From the NCBI GenBank assembly GCA_946627575.1, contig CAMOVS010000122.1, positions 1-5,216 of the forward strand: a stretch of 5,216 nt of DNA, written 5' to 3'. The DNA is from an uncultured Lachnospiraceae bacterium. Its GTDB lineage: Bacteria > Bacillota > Clostridia > Lachnospirales > Lachnospiraceae. A program made the translations under genes and the position numbers. Position 1 is the stretch's first letter. Every line of letters starts with the position of its first letter. Positions 1 to 5,216 of this stretch are shown here, piece after piece. The notes under the pieces are model-generated. The model made no database searches. It worked only from the letters and a program-made list of their open reading frames with translations, and was not told the DNA's origin.

Positions 1-2909
1 TCTTTATAATTCTCAATCTGTTTCTTCCTCTCATCCCGGCTTCCCAGGATCATCCTGCTGATAAGGACCGGGGCGAAACGGGCCAGCTCATCCTCCCAGT
101 TATAGACCAGGGAGGCCGGACATACAATAAGGGTGGTCGCAGGCTCTTCCTCACTCCTTTCCATATTTTCAAGATAATCAGCCAGAAGAAGGGTGATGGT
201 CTGCAGGGTCTTTCCCAGACCCATATCATCCGCCAGGATGCCCCCGAAGGCATTGCTATCCAGAGTCCGCAGCCAGCGATAGCCGGTCTTCTGGTATTTG
301 CGGAGAATATCTTTCAAGGATGGCGGCAGGGCAAAGTCCGACTCCTCGATGGTCTTGAACTCTTTGACCAGCTCCTTGAAATGGTCATCCCGGTCCAACA
401 GAAGGTCCGCCGCCTGCTCGGACATTTTCTCCAGGTAGAGGGCCCGATAGGCAGGGATATGCATCCTGCCATCCACAAATTCTTTGGGTGTGGCCCCCAG
501 ATTGTTCATCAGAAGGCGGAGAGCCTCCACGGTCTCATTTTCATCTATTTTGAAATAATCGCCATTTTCCAGCTTAATAAAGCGCTTCTTCAGGGTGCTC
601 CGGTCCAGGAGCTCCAGGAGATCTGCCCGGCTGAGGTCCTCCGATACTATGCGCAGATCCATGAGATTATTACCCACTGACACATCCATCCTGACTCTGG
701 CCCGGTCCCGGAGTTTCAGGCGGCGGAAACGGTCGGTCATATGGACTTCGGAATATTCCATCAGCCTGGAAAGGCCCTCATTAAGAAAGTCATATACATG
801 GTCGTCCTTTTTAGGGCAGTACATGATCTCATATTCCGTCGAATGTTCCGGAAGATACCTGGAAATCAGTCCGGCAAGCTCCCACTCCGTCTCCCGGTCC
901 CGGTAGCCTGCCAGACGGCTTTCTCCCTCTTCTTCCAGCCAGACATCGGTCAGGGAATGGCGGCGGTCCCCGTAGCAACACTCCGTACGGGCAGCAATCC
1001 GGCCATCCTCCTGGTCGAGAAAAGTCCTGAACTCCACAGAAGGAGGCAGGTGGGCTGCAATGATATCTCCATCATATTCAACAACATCGATGTGTCTTCT
1101 TAGGCGGGGAAGAACCTGCCGATAGAATCGCCGGAGATGAATCCTTCCGATCCTGAGCCGGATGCTGCCCCCGGAAGCTGCCTCAAAAAGGGGCTTGAGT
1201 TCCCGGAAGAAATCCCGGTCCATCCGGCAGAAGCAGGATCCATCCACATAGAAAGCCCGGTCGGAACCGGGATAGATTCGGGGGCAGGCTCCCTTAAGCA
1301 CGATTCCTCTGAAACTGTCCCTATTCTTATCCATGTCGGCATGGATCTCCAGCAGCAGGCGGGGATTACGGTCATCAAAGGTCAGCTGATCCCTGCGCCG
1401 TTTGTTTGAAGAGCCCGCTCTGCTCTCTTTTCCGCTTTCTTCCCTCGAACCGCCAGGATCCCTTTCCTTGAAAATGACTTCCAAAGGGAGACCTGTTTCC
1501 AGGCCAATCTGATAGAAGCGGTCCAGTTTGTCTCCAAAGAGGGATATCGTATCCGTTAAGGCAAGGACCTTCCCTGCCTCCTGCCCGGCTTCCCGGGCAG
1601 TCTGACTCCGGTTCCTGAACTGGTCTTCATAATCCCGGACCCGCATCTCCTCCTCATCAGCCAAGGCCATCATCCAGTCCAGCCAGGGACGGGATGCCTG
1701 GTCAAAGTACTCTTCTCCCATCGGAAAGACGGTGTCCGAACCAAAGACCTGTTCCCGGCGGAGGCGGATATTCTTCACCGTCTCCGGTATATTTCTGATC
1801 TTATAAAGCCGACCCTGTCCAACTCTCATAGAGAGGGTCAGGCTATCCCCGTCCAGGGTGAGCTGAGGTTCCAGTTTCAGCCTTGCTGGCATAGCAGAGA
1901 TCATCCCGCCTTCCCCGCTTCCAATCCGGTCCGGATCCGGACCGGCCCCCAATCCCCTCATCCTGTCCATGAAGGCCAGACCGGCGGAATTGGTCGCGTC
2001 GCCCGGATTGTTTTTCTTAAGATAATCCGCCGTCATCAGGATGGCAGCCAGCTGGTGGCGGCAGAGGGTTCTCTCCAGATAGGATTCCCGGTCATAGCGG
2101 TAATGGCAGGAAATGCTGCTGCAATAGGAATCTGTAATCCTGTCGGCTTGAAAGCGAATCTTAGCCTGCCATTTCCTGAAATCACCTTCGGGACTGTCAA
2201 GGAAGGCCTCGCCGACCAGGTCTCCGTCCTCATCCCCCTTCTCATAAAAAAGGTTGACCCTAAGTGGTTTGTAGGCCTTGCTTTTTATCAATTGGCGGGC
2301 ATCCCCCAGAATCTCATCAGACAGGTGGAGCCCCTCTGTAAACCGGTCGCCATCAAAATAGTGATAGTCGGCCTGGCCGGGCAGGAGCCGATCCTCCTCC
2401 CGGACCGGATGGTCCCTGCTGACATGGTCAGCCAGGTCTGCCAGGGCCTTAAGGGTATCGGACTGCAGAGGGGAGGAATCCCCCGCGTCCTCCTTTTGCC
2501 CGGGACTATCTGAAAGAGTCAGCGCAGAATCCTTTCCCTGAAGAAATCCCGCTGCCTCAGACGGACCCTGGTTATGTGAGACAGCCCTCCTGTCACTGAC
2601 CGCCTTCCCTGTCCCCTCCTTATCCTGATCCGGCAGGCTGATCCTGCCCAGGTTTTTCTCTAACTGATAGAGGCAGGCTGCCTCATGCTTACAATGCCTG
2701 CCTGCCGCAGATTCATCGCAGGTGCAGCCGATGCCCAGCAGAATCGTGCCGTTCAAAATAAGGGAAACATATTGGTTGACCGAGTCCCTCACCGTAACAT
2801 AATAGCCGTTATCCTCCTCGATCAGGTCCCGAACCCGGCCGGAAGCAAAATAATTTTTTCCCTGGGATAATACCATCGGGGCAAATAAACTGGTCCAATC
2901 CTTCGCCAT
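1..2909 (-). CDS. SNF2-family DEAD/DEAH-box ATPase/helicase with N-terminal SWIM zinc finger (3' end beyond window)
   Basis: The reading frame is open from the ATG at 2909-2907 to the left edge, giving 969 complete codons (MAKDWTSLFAPMVLSQGKNY...). A GGAGG ribosome binding site lies 7 nt upstream (2917-2921); the ATG at 2914 is out of frame. Domains in order: SWIM zinc finger with C62-x-C64-x8-C73-x-H75; a polar, probably disordered linker at about 89-150; a second SWIM-like module with C263, C268, C283-x-H285; a long region at about 345-850 matching in position the bacterial SNF2-associated domain, interrupted by a charged insert at about 484-507; then the ATPase core with LRKYQKTGYRWL (869-880), Walker A DDMGLGKT (894-901, K900) and motif Ia LIVCPASLVYNW (927-938). 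DEAH motif II and the C-terminal lobe are beyond the edge. Since Walker A is usually followed by roughly 450 residues, the full protein is probably about 1,350 residues, long for the family. Members are ATP-driven double-stranded DNA translocases or remodellers in the cytoplasm; the bacterial role is poorly defined. Family call is secure, function is not. Confidence 0.95.
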   Translation of the reverse strand, partial: MAKDWTSLFAPMVLSQGKNYFASGRVRDLIEEDNGYYVTVRDSVNQYVSLILNGTILLGIGCTCDESAAGRHCKHEAACLYQLEKNLGRISLPDQDKEGTGKAVSDRRAVSHNQGPSEAAGFLQGKDSALTLSDSPGQKEDAGDSSPLQSDTLKALADLADHVSRDHPVREEDRLLPGQADYHYFDGDRFTEGLHLSDEILGDARQLIKSKAYKPLRVNLFYEKGDEDGDLVGEAFLDSPEGDFRKWQAKIRFQADRITDSYCSSISCHYRYDRESYLERTLCRHQLAAILMTADYLKKNNPGDATNSAGLAFMDRMRGLGAGPDPDRIGSGEGGMISAMPARLKLEPQLTLDGDSLTLSMRVGQGRLYKIRNIPETVKNIRLRREQVFGSDTVFPMGEEYFDQASRPWLDWMMALADEEEMRVRDYEDQFRNRSQTAREAGQEAGKVLALTDTISLFGDKLDRFYQIGLETGLPLEVIFKERDPGGSREESGKESRAGSSNKRRRDQLTFDDRNPRLLLEIHADMDKNRDSFRGIVLKGACPRIYPGSDRAFYVDGSCFCRMDRDFFRELKPLFEAASGGSIRLRIGRIHLRRFYRQVLPRLRRHIDVVEYDGDIIAAHLPPSVEFRTFLDQEDGRIAARTECCYGDRRHSLTDVWLEEEGESRLAGYRDRETEWELAGLISRYLPEHSTEYEIMYCPKKDDHVYDFLNEGLSRLMEYSEVHMTDRFRRLKLRDRARVRMDVSVGNNLMDLRIVSEDLSRADLLELLDRSTLKKRFIKLENGDYFKIDENETVEALRLLMNNLGATPKEFVDGRMHIPAYRALYLEKMSEQAADLLLDRDDHFKELVKEFKTIEESDFALPPSLKDILRKYQKTGYRWLRTLDSNAFGGILADDMGLGKTLQTITLLLADYLENMERSEEEPATTLIVCPASLVYNWEDELARFAPVLISRMILGSRDERKKQIENYK

Positions 2910-2916
2910 CTCATAA

Positions 2917-2921
2917 CCTCC
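2917..2921 (-). promoter_or_regulatory. Ribosome binding site of the SNF2 gene
   Basis: Read on the minus strand this is GGAGG followed by a 7-nt spacer (TTATGAG) and ATG at 2909-2907. It decides the start: a second ATG five bases upstream (2914-2912) overlaps the spacer, is only 2 nt from the GGAGG, and is in a different frame. Confidence 0.85.
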
Positions 2922-2943
2922 ACGTCAACCACAACTCCAATAC

Positions 2944-2970
2944 AACAGACATCAGGCCTGCTATACTGTT
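2944..2970. promoter_or_regulatory. Imperfect palindrome in the SNF2 leader (possible operator)
   Basis: A perfect 8-bp palindrome CAGGCCTG (2953-2960) is flanked by outer arms AACAG (2944-2948) and CTGTT (2966-2970), nearly symmetric about the same centre. It lies just downstream of the predicted SNF2 transcription start, where a repressor site or leader hairpin could act. The intermediate bases do not pair well and no regulator is recognisable, so this is only a candidate. Confidence 0.2.
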
Positions 2971-3001
2971 TTCTCTGCAAGGCTCATCCCGTATCAGCTT
3001 A

Positions 3002-3031
3002 ATCATAGCATCCGCCGTAAGCTCCCGTCAA
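3002..3031 (-). promoter_or_regulatory. Probable sigma-A promoter for the SNF2 gene
   Basis: On the minus strand, TTGACG (3031-3026, five of six matches to TTGACA) is followed by an 18-nt spacer and TATGAT (3007-3002, five of six matches to TATAAT). The bases just before the -10 are TGC, an extended -10 element. Transcription would start near 2995, leaving a leader of about 86 nt before the SNF2 start codon. Spacing and both boxes are good; activity is inferred. Confidence 0.75.
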
Positions 3032-3096
3032 ACCGGCAGGACCGGTCCGGGCATACCCTTCCTCCATGGCCGCCCGGAAAATGGGATATGTTTTTC

Positions 3097-3126
3097 TCAC
3101 ATTCTCTCTTCTTTTTGTGCTATACT
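3097..3126 (+). promoter_or_regulatory. Probable extended -10 promoter for the aldolase gene
   Basis: TATACT at 3121-3126 (five of six matches to TATAAT) is directly preceded by TGC at 3118-3120, giving the extended -10 form. No good -35 box is present; the nearest candidate is TCACAT at 3097-3102 with an 18-nt spacer. T-rich sequence upstream (3091-3116) is typical of Bacillota promoters. Predicted start near 3133 leaves a leader of about 70 nt, in which I see no convincing riboswitch or attenuator. Confidence 0.65.
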
Positions 3127-3190
3127 AAATCATCGACTGCAAGAGTCTCTATGGAAATCACAAAGACGCTGATCAGGAAAACAGCCGCTT

Positions 3191-3196
3191 AGGAGG
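3191..3196 (+). promoter_or_regulatory. Ribosome binding site of the aldolase gene
   Basis: AGGAGG with a 6-nt spacer (TATCAT) to the ATG at 3203. This near-consensus site fixes the start codon and suggests efficient translation. Confidence 0.9.
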
Positions 3197-3202
3197 TATC
3201 AT

Positions 3203-4072
3203 ATGCTGGTTACATTAAAAGAAATACTGGAAACTGCAGAAGGCAAGGGCCAGGCAGTAGGAGCCTTTAACTGCACGGGTCTGGAAAGTCTGATGGCTGT
3301 TATTAGTGCTGCCGAAGAACTGAATCATCCCGTGATCATCCAGTTTGCGGAAGGCCATGGGAAACTCATCGACTTTGATATCATGGCCCCCATCATGCTC
3401 TCTTTTGCCCACAAAGCTACCGTTCCCGTCTGTGTTCATTTTGACCATGGCGAGAGCTTTGATAGCTGTAAAAAAGCCATCGACGCCGGTTTCACCGGAG
3501 TCATGATCGACGGTTCCTCTCTCCCCTATGAGGAAAACATTGCCCTGACAGCAAAAGTGGTGGAGTATGCTCACGAGAAAGGAGCTTCCGTAGAAGCGGA
3601 GCTGGGCAGTATGTATGCTTCGGAAGTCGGGGCCATTGAACCTGGAAAAAACCAGGAGCTTTCCACCGAAGATGCCTACACCGACCCGGACCAGGCGAAA
3701 GAGTTCACAGAGAGAACAGGGGTTGATGCCCTGGCCGTTTCATTCGGAACATCCCACGGCGTCTATCTGACCAAGCCGGTTCTCGACCTGGACCGCGTCA
3801 CCCTCATAAAAGAAAAAGCCGGCATCCCCCTGGTAATGCACGGAGGATCCGGCCTGACCACATCCGAATTCCAGACTGCCATCCGCAACGGAATCCGCAA
3901 GGTCAATTATTATACCTATATGATTATGGAAGGGGGCAAGGCCGCTGCCGATTACGTAAAGCAGGCAGATGACCAGGGCATCTATTTCTTCCACGACATC
4001 ATGAATGCCGCCCGGGATGCCATGAAAAAACAGGTCATGGAAGAGATCCGGGTCTTCGCATTAGAAAAATAA
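3203..4072 (+). CDS. Class II (zinc-dependent) ketose-bisphosphate aldolase, fructose-1,6-bisphosphate aldolase family
   Basis: Complete 289-residue protein, normal length for the family (Bacillus FbaA is about 285), ending in TAA. Class II aldolases are cytoplasmic TIM-barrel enzymes that reversibly cleave a ketose 1,6-bisphosphate to dihydroxyacetone phosphate and an aldehyde such as glyceraldehyde 3-phosphate. Visible family marks: N-terminal AVGAFNC (18-24); HFDHG (79-83) with catalytic D81 and zinc ligand H82; AIDAGFTGVMIDGS (92-105); VEAELG (130-135); GTSHG (182-186) with zinc ligand H185; and VMHGGSG (211-217) with zinc ligand H213. Two segments depart from classical FbaA: the loop after ELG reads SMYASEVGAIEPG instead of a GG-E-(E/D) catalytic loop, and the segment after KVN reads YYTYM instead of the usual (V/I)(D/N)T(D/E). 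The metal site and catalytic Asp are intact, so an active aldolase is expected, but the substrate (fructose, tagatose or another ketose bisphosphate) cannot be fixed from sequence. It is transcribed alone, divergently from the helicase and convergently with the transporter. Confidence 0.95.
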   Translation: MLVTLKEILETAEGKGQAVGAFNCTGLESLMAVISAAEELNHPVIIQFAEGHGKLIDFDIMAPIMLSFAHKATVPVCVHFDHGESFDSCKKAIDAGFTGVMIDGSSLPYEENIALTAKVVEYAHEKGASVEAELGSMYASEVGAIEPGKNQELSTEDAYTDPDQAKEFTERTGVDALAVSFGTSHGVYLTKPVLDLDRVTLIKEKAGIPLVMHGGSGLTTSEFQTAIRNGIRKVNYYTYMIMEGGKAAADYVKQADDQGIYFFHDIMNAARDAMKKQVMEEIRVFALEK

Positions 4073-4095
4073 AATCCTTTTTCCTATTCACGGCT

Positions 4096-4176
4096 CCGCC
4101 TCTTCATCCCACAGGTCATCCGTGCTCCGCACGTTTGCCGCATCTTCGATGCTTCTCCCTGTGGATGATGAGGCGG
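4096..4176. repeat. Long imperfect inverted repeat enclosing two perfect small hairpins (three-way junction)
   Basis: Outer arms pair over 19 bp (4096-4115 with 4158-4176). Inside are two perfect 5-bp stems, each with a 3-base loop: CGTGC-TCC-GCACG at 4121-4133 and GCATC-TTC-GATGC at 4140-4152. Pairing is directly visible. As DNA or RNA this would form a three-way junction with two short arms. It fills most of the gap between two convergent genes. It could be an elaborate terminator, a palindromic intergenic repeat of the REP/MITE type, or a small structured RNA. A second copy within the window was not found. Confidence 0.7.
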
Positions 4177-4187
4177 TTCCTGTTTTA
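4096..4187 (+). terminator. Probable Rho-independent terminator of the aldolase gene, built on a branched stem
   Basis: A stem of 19 base pairs (arms 4096-4115 and 4158-4176, one T-T mismatch at 4103/4169 and one bulged C at 4110) starts 23 nt after the aldolase stop and is followed on the plus strand by T-rich TTCCTGTTTTATT (4177-4189). On the minus strand no T tract directly follows the stem, so termination should work mainly for the aldolase transcript. The loop of 42 nt is far larger than in ordinary terminators and itself folds, and the T run is interrupted, so the assignment is probable rather than certain. Confidence 0.55.
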
Positions 4188-5216
4188 TTACATCTTTATA
4201 ATACCGAATGCATTGGCGATGGAGCTGAGCAGGATGATGATAAGAAATACCGGGCTCAGATAGCGGATCATAAAGTTAAAGACCGCTTTTCTCTTAAAGG
4301 ATTGGTTATTCTTGCTTACCTCCCGGGCGATGGCATCAATGCCTACATAACGCGTTACCAGATAGCAGATGGCCAGGGCTGCAATAGGCATCATGACCGA
4401 GTTGGTCAGAAAATCGAAAAAGTCCAGGAATGGCTTTCCAAGAATTGTAATGAAAGACAAAGGGCCATATCCCAGAGAGGATAGAGTGCCTAAAAGCAGG
4501 GTCGAGATGCCGATCAGGCTTGCTGCCATGTTCCGGCTGCAGTGGATCTCATCCACCAGGGTAGCCACCGCGGTCTCCAGCAGGGCAATGGCACTGGTCA
4601 GAGCCGCAAAAAGAACCAGAACAAAGAAAAGGATACCCCCGATCCTGGGGAAACCGATTCCAGCAAGCACCTTAGGTATGGTTACAAACATCAGGGAAGG
4701 ACCGCCTTCGACAGCTGCCGAATCCCCGCCGGAGAAAGCAAAGACTGCCGGGATGATCATAAGACCTGCCAGGATGGCGATCCCCGTATCGAAGATCTCC
4801 ACATGCTCCGTAGCATTCTCTATCGATACATCATCCTTCATATAGGAGCCGAAGGTGATCAGGATACCCATGGCAATAGACAAAGAGTAGAACATCTGTC
4901 CCATGGCCGTCACCACCGTCATCCATGAAAAATTCTTCATATTGGGGATCAGAAAGTATTTTACCCCTTCCAAAGCTCCCGGTATGGTCACGGAATAGAT
5001 CACGATCACAATGGCCAGCACCAGCAGCAGGGGCATCATAATCTTGGATACCCTCTCAATACCATTCTCTACGCCCAGATAGATTACAATCAGAACCATG
5101 GCCGCAAAGACAACAAAGAAGAGCTCAGCTTCATAGCCTCCCGAAATGAAATCGTTAAAATAGTTATCCCGGGCCAGAGGTTCCACATTTCCCCGCAGGT
5201 ACTCAAAAAGGTATTT
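4188..5216 (-). CDS. Neurotransmitter:sodium symporter (NSS/SNF) family transporter, C-terminal 342 residues (5' end beyond window)
   Basis: The frame is open from the right edge (KYLFEYLRGNVEPLARD...) to TAA at 4190-4188. The GTG at 5186 is internal: the frame stays open upstream and KYLFEYL fits the usual end of transmembrane segment 3. Roughly eight hydrophobic segments remain of an expected 11, so about 100 residues (TM1-TM3) are missing. Family signatures, in fragment numbering: GQMFYSLS (106-113) in the unwound TM6, with S111 and S113 at the sodium and substrate positions; ITFGSYM (120-126); GLMIIPAVFAF (151-161); GPSLMFVTIP (172-181); and FAALTSAIALLE (203-214) in TM8, whose T207-S208 match the Na2 ligands of LeuT. 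The protein is an inner-membrane sodium-coupled importer, most likely for amino acids. Ending at a short tail after the RYLSPVFL segment is typical of 11-segment bacterial members. Exact substrate cannot be told. Its promoter and ribosome binding site lie outside the window. Confidence 0.93.
   Translation of the reverse strand, partial: KYLFEYLRGNVEPLARDNYFNDFISGGYEAELFFVVFAAMVLIVIYLGVENGIERVSKIMMPLLLVLAIVIVIYSVTIPGALEGVKYFLIPNMKNFSWMTVVTAMGQMFYSLSIAMGILITFGSYMKDDVSIENATEHVEIFDTGIAILAGLMIIPAVFAFSGGDSAAVEGGPSLMFVTIPKVLAGIGFPRIGGILFFVLVLFAALTSAIALLETAVATLVDEIHCSRNMAASLIGISTLLLGTLSSLGYGPLSFITILGKPFLDFFDFLTNSVMMPIAALAICYLVTRYVGIDAIAREVSKNNQSFKRKAVFNFMIRYLSPVFLIIILLSSIANAFGIIKM

Noticed and set aside
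1100..1378. A 92-codon minus-strand open frame
   Set aside because: It is in a different frame within the SNF2 gene and shows no domain; the SNF2 frame is unbroken through this stretch, so there is no frameshift to explain.
381..1409. Several overlapping plus-strand open frames of 90-120 codons
   Set aside because: All are antisense to the continuous helicase frame, whose motifs and start site are clear; their translations show no protein-like pattern.
2055..2513. A 152-codon open frame on the plus strand
   Set aside because: It lies wholly antisense to the SNF2 coding frame, has no ribosome binding site and no recognisable domain; antisense openness follows from the codon bias of the real gene.
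3215..3574. A 119-codon minus-strand open frame opposite the aldolase
   Set aside because: It is a shadow of the aldolase gene, which has intact catalytic motifs, a strong ribosome binding site and a promoter.
4064..4085. A-rich then T-rich stretch after the aldolase stop as a terminator hairpin
   Set aside because: It can pair only through about five A-T pairs and is too weak; the much stronger stem at 4096-4176 follows directly.
4122..4928. Plus-strand open frames of 120-158 codons over the transporter
   Set aside because: They are antisense to the membrane protein, are rich in charged residues as expected for the complement of a hydrophobic coding frame, and have no ribosome binding site or family.
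5184..5186. GTG as the start of the transporter gene
   Set aside because: The frame stays open to the window edge and the residues upstream (KYLFEYLRGN) fit the family; starting here would remove TM1-TM3, which form part of the sodium and substrate sites.

Overview
The window looks like chromosomal DNA of an anaerobic Bacillota, most probably a Clostridia/Lachnospiraceae-type bacterium with moderate G+C (a little above 50% by eye). The reasons are strong AGGAGG-type ribosome binding sites, TG-extended -10 promoters, a large SWIM-containing bacterial SNF2 helicase of the kind common in that group, and a bacterial neurotransmitter:sodium symporter. The taxonomic call is inference; no rRNA or marker gene is present.

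Layout: positions 1-2909, minus strand, are the first 969 codons of a very large SNF2-family ATPase/helicase that runs off the left edge. The visible part has an N-terminal SWIM zinc finger, a second degenerate SWIM-like module, a long bacterial SNF2-associated region, and the start of the ATPase core (Walker A and motif Ia). The DEAH motif and C-terminal helicase lobe lie outside. Positions 2910-3202 are a divergent intergenic region with a good promoter for each direction. Positions 3203-4072, plus strand, are a complete class II (zinc) ketose-bisphosphate aldolase with an unusual substrate-binding segment. Positions 4073-4187 separate two convergent genes and are dominated by a 19-bp imperfect inverted repeat enclosing two small perfect hairpins. 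It probably serves as the aldolase terminator but is more elaborate than a terminator needs to be. Positions 4188-5216, minus strand, are the C-terminal 342 residues of a sodium-dependent NSS-family amino-acid transporter that runs off the right edge.

The three genes do not form an operon (minus, plus, minus) and have no evident shared pathway: nucleic-acid remodelling, central or sugar-phosphate metabolism, and amino-acid uptake. I see no mobile element, CRISPR array, tRNA or rRNA. I found no convincing new multi-gene system. The points most worth a second look are the three-way-junction structure at 4096-4176, the altered phosphate-binding motif and catalytic loop of the aldolase, and the double SWIM arrangement in the helicase.
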